From NCBI GenBank assembly GCA_951812925.1, contig OX638370.1, forward strand, positions 98,780,897 to 98,844,896: a stretch of 64,000 bases of DNA, written 5' to 3'. Both the position numbers and the translations under genes were made by a program. The DNA comes from Calliopum simillimum (Eukaryota; Arthropoda; Insecta; Diptera; Lauxaniidae). The notes under the pieces are model-generated. The model worked only from the letters and a program-made list of their open reading frames with translations, ran no database searches and was not told where the DNA came from. Below, piece by piece: positions 45,420-57,387 of this stretch. Position 1 is the first letter of the stretch; each line of letters starts with the position of its first letter.

Positions 45420-45700
45420 GTGGTGTTTTAATCTGATTAACTCTTGGGCGATTATTTTTGTAACTGTGCAGCAAAGAAATGTCACTCGGCCGAACAGCCC
45501 AAATTTTCCTGATGGTAGCACAAGTTTATAAAAACATTTGATTCGCTTCCGAATTCTAAAAGTTCTAAAAGGATGTCCCATAACTCACGCTAGATTTGAA
45601 CTTGCAGCCATTTGTGCGCCAAAATGGAGATTGCACGTTGCATCAACGAAATTCAACAGTTTTAGCTAAAAAGTAACCAATCTCAAGTTTGTCAAAATAC
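45420..45700. repeat. Dispersed repeat (GATTTGAACTT..GCCATT phrase), copy 1
   Basis: GATGTCCCATAACTC, GATTTGAACTTGCAGCCATT, TGTGCG, GCATCAACGAAATTC recur at 48240-48440 (GTGTCCCGCAAGATTTGAAC, TTAGCGCCATTCGTGCG, GCATCAACGAAATGG). Diverged, non-coding. Confidence 0.5.
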
Positions 45701-47690
45701 CAAAGATATGTTTTCTAACTTTAATCCATCAAAATTTTGTCTCTTATTGTTCAATTATACTTCTGTATTTGATATTTATTTTCGATATGTCTTATGATTA
45801 ATAATTAATTTTAGATTTGATAGTAATACTCAATACTTGTTATATTTGTTTCTGGTTTTGCTTTAGTTTTATGTTTATAAGCTTATCTCAGTTTTTTAAA
45901 ATTATCAGTAATTTTTATTTTGAAATGGTCAAATGTACGAAAAGCACGTACAGTATTAGGTTTAGATAACTTTAAAGAATGAAATGTATGTTTATGCGCG
46001 GCAGTGTATATAAAAAAGGCTTAAGTGTTAACAGTAAAGTAGATGTACTTGTAGTTGGGTATTTTTTGCATATTTTTGAATAAAACTATAAAATCGAGTA
46101 TATTATTTTCAAAGTTATACATCAAAAGGTTAAACAAATAGTCGAAAATCAAAATATTTTTTCCCATAATACTGCCACCTATAAATATATAAACTAAATA
46201 TTGCGAATCCATTTTCTTATTAATATACTAAAGTTTATGTTTATAAATTGATGCAGCAAAGTTTCTCGGCCAGCTAGCGAATAGCATTACCAATTTGTAA
46301 AACCTTAGGAAGCAAGGCAAATAGAGATGCAAATTGATGATACAGGTTTTCCACTTAAAGTTAAAATTTTTCCACATCGAATTGATCTTTTTTTAAATCA
46401 AAATCAACTATTTCCAAATCAAATTAACCTTTTTCCAAATTGCATGGTCAACCCCCTCCAAATTTTGGAAGGTGTTTGGAAGAAACAGTATTTCTTCATT
46501 TACTAAATTAAATAGCGATAGCACTCAACTAAGTTTTGTTACTTTTCACATTGGAATATGTTCTAAGGAATGAATCTTACAAAAATAAATTCAGTTTTTG
46601 TTGCTGGAAATTTCTAACCCATAAAATTGTTTGCATAAAAACAGTTCTCGTGACCTTTGCTAACGAATGTATGATAAGCCAACAGGAGATTACATAGTAT
46701 ATGGGAATTTTCACCAATTCTTTAGAACGTCAAAACAAAAGCTTGTGCAAAAACTCAGCTTGCTAACTTTCATTGCTTACGATTTATTTTACCTTATTTG
46801 ACTGGAGTAACAACATTCTTCACCAATTTTTTTTTTTTTTTTGAAAAAAAAACCCAAATGTCAACTTTAAATTATAGCAAAAGTCATTGAACTAAAGTTT
46901 TGTTTGTAATTGTTTAAATCACCTAAAATTACTCAATTACACAGACTTACGCTTTAAAATCTCTACTGTTTTAATAAACTGTCTGACATGTTGCATAATA
47001 TCTTAGGTTTCATTCATCGATAATATAAACGAACTGCTCAATAAACATGTGTTTGTAAAAAAATAGCAAATTTTCAGAAACCAATTTAAATTATACAAAA
47101 ATAATTTTATTATTAAAGTATTACTTTACCACGTTACCCTGCAACGTGGTTAATTGACCCTCATTTATGTATGTAAAAATATGTTCTCTTCATTCACTCA
47201 GAGTTGTCTGTATTAAATAAACAACAATTTGACCACTTCAACTGATTTATTTTATGAAGCTACGTTATACCAGTACATACATAATGTATATAGTATAGAA
47301 AAACAATAAGAGAATGACAGCCAACTAACAGCGGATTTAATGTTGCGGCTGCTGATTCCCTCATCAACGTTGGTTTTAACAATAAAATAAGACATGGCCG
47401 TAACCTGAGCCAAAAACACTCGTTCTCGGCACAAAAAAAGAAAACAAAAAAGAGTAAACTGTAGGAATATAATAACGAAAGTTTACGAAAGCTACAAGAG
47501 GTAGCAGCAGATTTTGAACAGTGGCGTTGTTTTATGAAAGTGGTCAATACAATTTTGTATCTACAAGATCTTTATTTCTTATTTACTTTAAGTTAACTTG
47601 ACAAAAAAATGGATTTTTTTTCTCAAAAATAGAGTTTGCCTCGTGTCCGAAATTCAACCATTTCGTTCTTCAGTGTTAAACCTATCTCCA
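45700..47690. other. Non-coding stretch with minor repeats
   Basis: AT-rich. 46348-46445 repeats the AGGTTTTCCACTT phrase of 27940. 47101-47550 is slightly less AT-rich but shows no recognisable coding frame. Confidence 0.4.
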
Positions 47691-47960
47691 TTTCAAATTT
47701 CATAGCAAACGATGCAGCGATTTAGCTGTGAGATTGTTTATGACATTTAGAGGAATGGCACCGCCTATCTCCATGCAGAATTTCATAACAATCGATTCAG
47801 CGGTTTAACTGTGAGAGCGTATTTTCTATTTAAGGGCGTGAGACCGCCCACTTAAGAACATGAAGGTCATGTATGATCGTTTCTATTGTTAACCCTATTT
47901 CCATACCAAATTTCATAAAAATCGATTCAGCGGTTAAGGGAGTAGCACCCTTAACAATTT
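47690..47960 (+). repeat. Repeat family B, fourth cluster
   Basis: Three units: CTATCTCCATTTCAAATTTC, CGATGCAGCGATTTAGCTGT, GAGATTG, GGAATGGCACCGCCTA; then ATTCAGCGGTTTAACTGTGA, GAGCG, GGGCGTGAGACCGCCCA; then a third partial unit. Confidence 0.55.
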
Positions 47961-48229
47961 CTTTTTGGTCTAAGCCTCCTCTATCACCTCCCAGAAGCTT
48001 TGTAGCGTTATACTATACACCCTATTTAATGATGTTGATGATGATTTCCATAAGTTGACAGCCTTGAGTGCCTAATGGCAAATTGCATATCGGCAATATA
48101 TCTGTGGACTTTTGACAAAACAACCTAAGTCGAGGTAAGACAATCCTCCAGGATTTTAGTCCTAAATATAAAATTTAAATATGCTTCTATTGGTATAATC
48201 GCCATATCTCTATGATTTGTTGTTCCAGA

Positions 48230-48470
48230 GATATAAGGGTGTCCCGCAAGATTTGAACTTAGCGCCATTCGTGCGGTGAAGTGTTATGAACCAAAAGAAA
48301 AATATAATATGACAGCTGACAGTTTAAGATTAGTAAAAATGTATGGAAAGAGGAGATTGAACGCTGCATCAACGAAATGGAGCCACATTATTGAAAAGTA
48401 GTTCATCAGTTTTTAGGCTCTCCTGAAAAGTGGCCAATTTCGAGTTAGGTTGTTTTGTCACAAGTCCACA
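48230..48470. repeat. Dispersed repeat (GATTTGAACTT..GCCATT phrase), copy 2
   Basis: Second copy of the 45420-45700 repeat; CAGCTGACAG and CTCCTGAAAAGTGGCCAATT are additional conserved phrases. Non-coding. Confidence 0.5.
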
Positions 48471-49234
48471 GATATGTTTCGCCCATTTCTGCATAGGCAT
48501 CTTCAGACCAATTCTGTTTTATTTATTTATTGAAAATTGAGTAATTGAAATTAGTATTGAGAATTTGGGTTTTGAAACTGTGCATATTTGAATCAAAATC
48601 CTCTTCAAAGCGTATGTTTTGGCTACTCATAAAGTGTCTATTTTTTCTTACCATATCTGCAACTTTCTTACTTGAGAGAAAACCAACTCAAATATGTAAC
48701 ACTCAACTGCTTCTTTTACGTAAAAACTCCACTGTTTACCACATTTTCATGCTTTATTAACGTACTCTTTAAGTATACCTGTGTATATTGGTGTGTATGA
48801 ATATATGTGTGGTGCGCTAGATCTCTGAATGTCTGACTGAATTGTTGTGGCCACGCTTTTGGATGTTAGATTTTTTCTGAAACGAATTGTATTACTTTTA
48901 TAATGTAGCTAAAATATTCAGCTTAGTCAACAAATAGCACTCTTGTTCAGAGCAAGCAAAATAACTATTACTTTCTTATATTTAAATTTTTAAATTAAAT
49001 GAAAGTATTAAATGTGATTTTATGAATCGAAAAACGAAGTCTTGAAAACAAATTCATTGAAATAAAAAAGTTAACAAAATGTGATATCAAGATCTTAGAT
49101 CTACAACTACTTACCAAATAAGCAAAAATGACCTGATGAGCCTATAATATGACCTACTATAGTGAATGTGAATGTGAAAGTTAACAGTAACAGTAACGAT
49201 ACTCAATATTCTAGTTTAAGCCAAATGAAAGCAT

Positions 49235-52200
49235 ATGCTTACGTTACCATCACCACCACCACTAACAAAAACAACAAAAGCATCACCAATGAAAATGACT
49301 GACTCTGAACCAGTCAGCTTGGAATTTATTGAAGATCCATACTTGCCAAAATTAGACGATACAATTACACCATCACTTGATGAAATATCCGAATTTGATG
49401 AGCATTTACAACATCACATTCGTAATGATGATGTTATCGATAATAAACATCTTGTTGATTGGTCCGATGAAACTGAATTGTATTTGCGGAATCTAACGCT
49501 TGATCAAATTTTTTACGATGTCGATTCGGACTATACAAATTCACTAGAATTACAGGCAGTCGAAACGGAATTTATTGCATCCAAATTGGCACAACAAACG
49601 CCATTATCAATAGCTAAACGTTTTCGTTTGAAATTCTTTACGCGTCGTTCCATGCGTGAAGTTAAAGTGACTTTTATTGATTTCTCAAAACCCTATTTAG
49701 CAAAAATATCGAGTAGTGAAAACTATAAGAAATTCTTAAATATTGGATCTCCAACAATGGCAACAACAGGTAAATTGGACTTTCAAAGTCGAAAATAATC
49801 TGGCGCCTTTCAGCCATATTTTTCACGAGGTTTTCAACACAAAATCAAGATATTAAAAGTTAGTTTTAACTTTATCACATTTCTTCTCTACACCGAACAC
49901 AGCCGTGTGCGAAATAATAACAGTGCTTTATGATATAATAATCATAGGTTTTTTTCTACTTCAACCATAATACCGTTTTATAAACATTTTCGATTGGTGT
50001 ATAATTAGCAACCAAAAAAATACCCGTGAAATTTTACAATATCCAGTAATTTTACAGTGAGAAAAATAATAGCTGTGTGATTGAAGTGAGTTCAGTTTAA
50101 AAGTTGAGGTGGAAGCAAAACAATCAAAAACAATATTTTATGTTGAGAACGAGTTTCACATATCAACACCAGTTAAATGAAAATACTGCGAACAATGCAT
50201 TGTTCTTTTGAGAAGCGCGAAGTAATTCGAAATAATGAAGAAAGCTGCTTTCGAAGGCATATCCTAGAGGTTTATTTATTTAGAGCTACTCTGCAAAAAT
50301 AATATTGAAATTCAAAAATTGGGTAGAAAAACCTGAAGTTAGAGACCAAAAACAAGCTTTTTCTAAACCACAAAGTGCCGGTATTAGTAAGAGAAAATCT
50401 TTTTGATCTCTATCTTTTGTGGACTCTTCTATAATATGAAAAAACTCATTCAAGCCATTGATCAGCTTCTAAATGGCGCAAAATTTTATGGTCCGACAAA
50501 ACAAAAATTGTATTGATCGGTTCTAGAGGACGCAGACATTAGGTTCCAAGACCATCTGATCTTAAATATGGACGCATAGTGAATTTTTTGGTTAAAATAA
50601 ACTTTCCGACTAGGGGTCAGAGGTTTAAGACATTTCGTTTCAAGATACGTTATGTCTTGTACCCGCTTTTTACTTATCAAATACTTCAGCTCAGTATCGC
50701 GCGAAACTGTTTTGACAGTGAAAGAAGAAACAACAAATACTGCACATACTTGTCTTGTTTGATTTGCTTCAGTTCAGTGAATATATTCTAAATAGTTGTG
50801 GTGCACCGTACAAAATGCTACTTTAGTGATATGTAAAAGTACATAAATTACTGTAGTTTTTTTACTCGCACGTTTTACACTGACCTGAAGTATTTGTTTG
50901 TATTAAGGGGACATTCGCTTGTGGAAAATGTTATTCTGTGGCATATTTGAGGAACAATAATCATACCTAAAACAAATATTGGTAATTTAGAAATTTTAAA
51001 ACAATTTCCCTTTTTTTAGGCATTTCGGATTATCGCATAAATTAGTGAGAATTAAAAATTCAAATTTTATTAAATTAGTACATTAAATTATTATGTGAAA
51101 TTACATTAAAAAAATTTAATTATTTCATTTATGTATGAACATTCTCTTCCTTGGCATGATAGTTTAAAATACATACATAGAAGTCTTGTGTGTTGTTTTT
51201 GAAAACTTACTTCCCCATAAGTTGTTAAATTTTTAGCAATACTGTTTGTTCACCAGTATAACGCATGCAATGTCTTGTTCGTGATAAAATTTACTTTTAC
51301 TCTACTCGTATAAAGAAATGTAAATGTGCTATAACAAATTGTAATTATATACATATATTTTTTGCCTCTTTCTTTCTTCTATGCCCTCTTGCCAATGTTA
51401 TCAAAAGTTTGTGAGTATTGCAAATATAATATATAAATTTATAATAAATTAATATAAACAAATTTTCAAAATTCAAAATTCTTCAGCTTATGATAAAGTG
51501 TTCGAGGAAGTTGTATTTCATAGAGGTATAGCGAGATTTCCAAAACTCCTAAAAAATTTGATTACAAACTGCCATATTTCAAACTGCTCGTAATAAATGC
51601 CTTCTTTATTGATTGATTCATTATGTTTTTTTATTTGAAGCAAATTTTTATGTACTAAAATTACTGTAAAAAAATGTTCTCTTTTTAATTTAAATCCCAG
51701 ATACTACACAAAAAATGTCTGAGCCAACATCTCCAGCAGCATCTGTGGCCTCAGCAGATATTGCAGCAGAGTTTGCAGCGCTCACAGTTGAAGAACAGGA
51801 AAGACAACGCGCTGAGTGGAGTCAAGTAATTAAATGGAAGTATTTTTGAGTTTTAACTTGTTCAAAAGAGCGTTTTTTTATTTTCTGAAGGAACTTGCAC
51901 GTGTCGAGGAAGAAATAAACACTTTACGTACTGTGTTAGCTTCGAAAACACGACATGCTTCTGATTTAAAACGTAAACTTGGCATTACTGTATGGAAAGA
52001 GATAACAGATGACATGAATCAGGGGTTAAAGAATGTCAAGGAAAGTTCTGTGTAAGTTTAAGAAATGGTTAATCGATCGATAAACACATTATTGCTTTTA
52101 TATTTTTATTTAACTGTTCAAAATCATTATAATTTTTTTTAATTTATATATTATAATGTTACTTTTTTTAAGTTATCAATCGGTCGAGCATAGCGTTGGC

Positions 52201-54664
52201 AATTTATCAAAAGCTGTCCATGACGCTCCAATGTAAGTAATTGTGTTAAATGTTAAGCAAAAATTGGTTACAATAAATAACACTTACTAAATATTGTAAA
52301 TTACTAACACTCAAAACATTTAACACAATAACTAACTTTTAAACTTAAAGAAAAAAAAAATTTTCGCAGAATTTTCCTTTCCTTCTGGTGCTTCTAGTTT
52401 TTAACTTTTTTATGTCTTAATTTTTATACTTTATTGTAATTTTCCACAGTAAAAAAAAGTCTTTTTTAACAAAGATCGCAAATTGGAAGGCGGAAATTAA
52501 AATTTAAAAAAATGTTTCTCCTTCTGAAACCTTGCTTTTGCCAGCAAAAGTCGAAACAATTGTTCACTTGCCTTGCTTTCCGAAGATTTTAACACATCAA
52601 TTTTTTTATTATGGGTCTGCACAAGACGTTTTGTTGGATTTTAAAGACATTTCGTTTCAAGATACGTTATGTCTCGTACCCGCCTTTTGTTTATCAAATA
52701 CTTCAGTTCAGTGTCGCGTGTAAATGTCTTGACAATACTTTTATATGAAAGAAGAATAAAGAATGTATGGTACTATAATTCTGGGTTGCTTATGCATTGA
52801 AACTTGCAAGTGTTATCATAAATTTTACTGTAGCTTTTCTACTCGCATGTTTTACACAGACCTGAAGTATTTAATTTAATTTAATTTAATTTAATCTAAT
52901 TTAATTTAATTTAATTTAATTTAATTTAATTTAATTTAATTTAATTTAATTTAATTTAATTTAATTTAATTTAATTTAATTTAATTTAATTTAATTTAAT
53001 TTAATTTAATTTAATTTAATTTAATTTAATTTAATTTAATTTAATTTAATTTAATTTAATTTAATTTAATTTAATTTAATTTAATTTAATTTAATTTAAT
53101 TTAATTTAATTTAATTTAATTTAATTTATTAATTCATGGTAACACACAATAAGCCAAATGGCCAAACAATTAATGCATTACAGATTTTTTTTATGCTATA
53201 ACTTAACGTAGCGGTTTCAATAATTAAACTTCAAATAATTACTTAAAATAATAATAGATTAATGTTATATTTAACAATATAAAATAAAATGTGGTGTTTC
53301 CTAACGGCACGTGTACTTCAATGTCGAAATGAAATCAGTGTACAGCGAAGACTTTCAATGTAAATTGTGCGAGTAAGGAAAAGTACTCCATATTTCAAGA
53401 TGTCTTGTGCAGGCCTCTATTTTTTATATTTGGGCAGATTTACATATTCAAGGACACCGTAAACAGGCGATATTAAAATCAACAATTCATGTTTTCAAAT
53501 TGTAGTTCACATTATTTTTCCTTCTCTTTACTTGTGATTATTTCAAAAAAGATATTTTTTAAGAAAATCGCAATTTCAATGAAAATGGGGAGGTTAGAGA
53601 ATAATTTTCAGAACTAATTAGATACATTTTCTTTTAAATTCTAATGGTTTTTAAACTCATAGTTTTGTCTTTATTGTTTTTTAGTTTATTATATTATTAT
53701 ATATATAAATGTCTTATAATATCGACCCACGGTCGATTTTTCAATAGATAAATGAGCCGTTTATTTTGAAAGTGAGGTAAGTCATTTTGTTAGAAATGAA
53801 TAAAATTGGTCTCTGTTTTCAGGAAAAGTTTAATTGATGGTGTGGATTTGATGGAATTAAGTTGAAATAATGATATCTTTCAAATTACTTGATTATTATG
53901 GCGCATACTGTGTATGACATTTCCTTTGCCCCTTTATAGAGTTACCGCATTTCCAAAATAAACGATTCACATATATTATGCAATTAACTTTCAAATATTT
54001 TAACCTATAACACTGCATTCATTGCATTTTCAATAATATATCTATTGAAGCTATTGAATAGTTTTAAAAAAAATAATATTTAACTTTTTTTTGTATTTTT
54101 ACCGTTTATTTTCGTCGAAAAATAGTTTCCAACGTACCGAATCTGTGCTCAAATCGACCGGCGAAAAAACAGCTTCAGTCTTTGGCAGCATTACCAGCGG
54201 TATTTCAACGAAATTCTCACAAATGAAAAATTCTGAGTCGATGCGTTCGATCGAAGAGAAAGTTGGCTCGGCCTATGAGAATGTTAAAGTAAGCTATGAA
54301 CACAACAATTTCTTATGTCAACCTTCGGTAACTACAAATCTCTTTTTTCATGTTTTTATTTAAGCAAATTTAAACATTTGTTTAGCATACAATCTCATTT
54401 TAACAAAACATAGCATGATGGTACAACATATTACGTTGACTAACGTTTGGTTCTTTCTCTTTACTTTTCATAAATTGCAAAATAAAAATGAAAACAAAAA
54501 CTGCACTCGACACACATTTTATACTTCATCAACCCAACACTCTACCAACACAGACAAAAGTTTCAACATCTCGTTCCGGCTCAGTTACCAGCTTCCCTGA
54601 TGCCTTAAATGAAAATAATTCATCATCGGGTCTCAATTCACCAACAGATTCAGTTGGCAAATAA
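49235..54664 (+). CDS. Tumour protein D52 family protein, six coding exons (long isoform)
   Basis: D52 proteins are small coiled-coil proteins of vesicle trafficking that dimerise and bind partners through the coil. Exons 49235-49769, 51701-51825, 51891-52051, 52173-52232, 54126-54288 and 54554-54664 join in phase to 384 residues. Exon 1 adds an acidic, otherwise unknown N-terminus (residues 1-178). The D52 core starts in exon 2 (KMSEPTSPAASVAS) with a heptad-rich helix LTVEEQERQRAEWSQELARV, on to about residue 245. Then come KLGITVWKEITDD, GLKNVKESSV, an FGSITSGISTKFSQMKNSES block and EEKVGSAYENVK, and a Ser/Thr-rich tail ending SVGK. Exons 4-6 (VYQSVEH; FQRTES) are the region spliced variably in this family. 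It matches the single fly D52 gene known to me as CG5174. A poly(A) signal candidate is at 54891-54896. Confidence 0.92.
50609..50905 (+). mobile_element. CTGCACAAGACG TIR element, truncated copy 2, D52 intron
   Basis: Matches the left part of copies at 34240 and 52613 (TTTCAAGATACGTTATGTCT, TACCCGCTTTTTACTTATCA, AATACTTCAGCTCAGTATCG) and the later block CTCGCACGTTTTACACTGAC, CTGAAGTATTTG. Both terminal repeats are missing. Confidence 0.65.
52613..53411. mobile_element. CTGCACAAGACG TIR element, copy 3, D52 intron 4
   Basis: The left end GGGTCTGCACAAGACGTTTT is the inverse of the right end AAGATGTCTTGTGCAGGCC (one or two differences). The left block matches copies 1 and 2. The pentanucleotide array 52869-53129 lies immediately after the shared GACCTGAAGTATTT block. 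Non-coding. Confidence 0.8.
52869..53129. repeat. (AATTT)n pentanucleotide array, about 52 units
   Basis: Uninterrupted TTTAA/AATTT units over about 260 bp with a single C substitution (TAATC at about 52892-52896). It lies in D52 intron 4, within the TIR element 52613-53411. Confidence 0.98.
53415..54120. other. Remainder of D52 intron 4
   Basis: AT-rich, no element boundary or coding frame recognised; ends in the pyrimidine-rich acceptor before exon 54126. Confidence 0.5.
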
Positions 54665-56385
54665 GATTTATAGCAATCAACAACTAAGTAACACCAACAT
54701 AACATCAACTTTGCAGTATTGCAACATTTTTCTTTATTGTTATTTCCTTGGCGCTTTGCATTGAATGATGTTTCAAAAAAGATAGCTATGCAAGGAAAGA
54801 GCGGATTAAAATATACATATATTAATGATCTAGTTTCAAGCAAAATGTGTATTTAACTTAATGCGAATATTGCAAATTAAAAAAAAAAAAAATAAAAACA
54901 AATTCTTATTTGTTGAATGCCGACATCATTAAAAAAATCAAACATCAAAATTATATTTCAACGAACTTTACTTTTTCCAATATTTATTATGAAATCCATA
55001 GATCAATTATTTTTAATGTTCAGTTAAATATTATAGTAATTTTATGATATTTAAATGAGCTTAAAAAAATCGGCTCTTATAAAATTATAATTTGAAAAAT
55101 AAAAGAAAAACCTAAAACAGAATCGATGATTGTAATATTTATATGAAACATATGGGATTTTAACAATCATCGATTCATACAAATAATATACCAATGACAG
55201 CAACCTAAAAAATATGCAGTTTATACATTTCTGTCACTGGTTTCCGATATAATAGGGTATACTAAATGTTTTTACTCTTGTTGCTTTTCTGCATTTTTCA
55301 ATATTTTTTTTTACATATAATTAGAAAAAAAAAACTTGAAGTAAAATAAAGCTGTATTTTTATTACAATGTACTTTTCAAAGAACAATCCCAGCTTTCTA
55401 AATCAAATAAGTATAAACTATAAATGAATGTTCTATATGTTTAAAAATACTTTAACATTTAGATTAAAAAAAAATTTCAAATAAAAACTTTAAAGAGTTT
55501 ATTTTATAAAAATTATTGATTTGTTTTTGTTAAAGTGTTTTCTTATATTTTGGGGAAAAAAGGCTTTATGTTTTGTTTGCTTTTGTACTATCTTGTGTTA
55601 AAAAGTTTTGCATTAATTTTATTTTCAAAATTTAAATTTTGTGTTTTGTTTTTAGGTTCTTCCAGATGTTTTAACATGGCGTTTATAATTATGTATATTT
55701 TTTTTTTAATAAAAAAAAGCTTAAATAACGTTTTATAATCATTATACATACACTTTATAATAAAACTTTTCCAAAGTTGTATAAAAGAGTTGCTTAAAAT
55801 TGTGAAAGTATATTTTATATTTTGTATTTAAATTTTTACGAACTTGTCGTTTTTTGGTTTTTTTTTTTCTAAATTTAAAATATTTCTACGCCCATATAAT
55901 TGCCTTTTTATAGTTATATAAATAAAGATAATCTATGTGTAAAAGTTACCATTTCGATTTTATTTTCAGTATACATCAATGAAATTTTCGCGTAAACAAG
56001 TTTCGGAAATAAGCATTACTTCAACTTGGAACACGCAGCACTTTGCTTTAATCTCCATTGTTGCAGCAATGTTTTGTAGTTTGTGGTTTATTTTAAAGAT
56101 TTCAATGAATGAGGCGTTTGGAGTCGGTACTCTACAGGAAAATTCGTATAAAAGCCTTAGCTTTCCATCTCATCAAAGAAAAATGATACTAATCTACCAA
56201 AAGTCAAACCCCGTTTTTTCGCATTTTCTAAAACCTTCCCTGTGAAAAAGAGAACCATTCCGTGCGGAATTTGATTTCACGATAGAGTTGATTATTTTGG
56301 ATAAAAGGAAATCGAAAGGCTATGTGAAAAAAAAGTTACGAAACATTGGCAAAATACAAATTTCATTTACAAGTTGCGGGAGAAG
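54665..56385. other. D52 3' UTR and downstream AT-rich DNA
   Basis: Very AT-rich. An open frame 55979-56245 (plus, 88 codons) has a hydrophobic segment (FALISIVAAMFCSLWFIL) but no recognisable domain and no homologue I can name. An inverse pair CAGAATCGATGATTGT / ACAATCATCGATTC around 55121-55177 marks a small hairpin. Confidence 0.4.
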
Positions 56386-56598
56386 CATAACAAAATTCAT
56401 AATATTAGCTATATTTTAGACGGCAGTGTATAAATCGAAATCGCAACCTAGTTATTATCAACGTCCATTAAATTATATGCATTTCCTTTAATGAAAATTA
56501 CTAGAAGTTTTCCGTTCCAGAAAATTTATTGAAAAAATGATTTTATGATTACATATAAATTAAAATATAAATGTACTAGTTCAAAAGAAGCAAGTATA

Positions 56599-56985
56599 TT
56601 AATGTGAAGTGTATGTTAAGATTTCAACAGATATGAGTTCTAAATCACTAAATGAATCATTTGGAAATGATGCCGGTTCCGGATCCATAGGCACTTCCAA
56701 GTAATTATTATGTTCGTCCACTTGATAAGTTGAGACGACGTAGGTAATTTCATTTATTAACATGTATTTGTTTAATGATGGAATGGCACCAAGATTTGGC
56801 CTAATGCCATTCCACAATCCCTCTGGGTTAAAATGATTGCAACAAACATACAAATCTTTGGTATTTAGTTGTTTAATTTTCAGCGCCTGCAACCAACATG
56901 TTCTGATCGCTTCATCCTGTGGCATCTTAATTAGACGACGCACACCCTTAGATGCTCTATTTTTGCAAATTCGGCATTGACGCAT
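56599..56985 (-). CDS. THAP-type zinc-finger protein (128 residues)
   Basis: THAP domains are C2CH zinc fingers that bind DNA in both host regulators and P-element transposases. Here the zinc ligands are C4, C7, C48 and H51 (MRQCRICKNR; YVCCNHF). The invariant Trp is W31, the Phe is F52 and the closing AIPS motif is at 67-70, so the domain is complete. The remaining 55 residues are acidic, with PMDPEPASFPND, and then a stop; no coiled coil, HCF-binding motif or RNase-H-like domain follows. Start ATG at 56985 is chosen because the domain begins there. Either a small intact host gene or the 5' part of a P-like transposon left after decay. Confidence 0.7.
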   Translation of the reverse strand: MRQCRICKNRASKGVRRLIKMPQDEAIRTCWLQALKIKQLNTKDLYVCCNHFNPEGLWNGIRPNLGAIPSLNKYMLINEITYVVSTYQVDEHNNYLEVPMDPEPASFPNDSFSDLELISVEILTYTSH

Positions 56986-57387
56986 TTTAATATGATATAG
57001 ATTTATTTTTGTCTATTGGGGGAAAAAACAAATATTTTAATTCTATTTATTTAGTTTTGTTTATTTATTTAATCTTGAATTCGCGTTGCCAGCTAGATAT
57101 AAAATCTTTAAAAATCTTTCATAAAGAAACGACAAAAACAGCTGCTTGAAATACAAATTAGCAACACATGATACAATTATAAAGGTAGTGCCTGACGTTA
57201 AGAATTTTTCTTGCTCGTTTTTCCAACCACAAATGTCAAAATCAACGATCAAAACAACAATATCTGTGTTTTAGACGACAGTTGTCAGTGCTTGATTAAA
57301 TACTTTCTGAGAAACGTATGGGAAAGCAACAACTAAAGTGCTTAATTTAATACAGGTAAATTTCCGTGATTCGTTTTTTACCACAAA

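Noticed and set aside
55979..56245. 88-codon plus-strand ORF with a hydrophobic segment
   Set aside because: No recognisable domain and no supporting splice or promoter context; a hydrophobic stretch is expected by chance in T-rich DNA.
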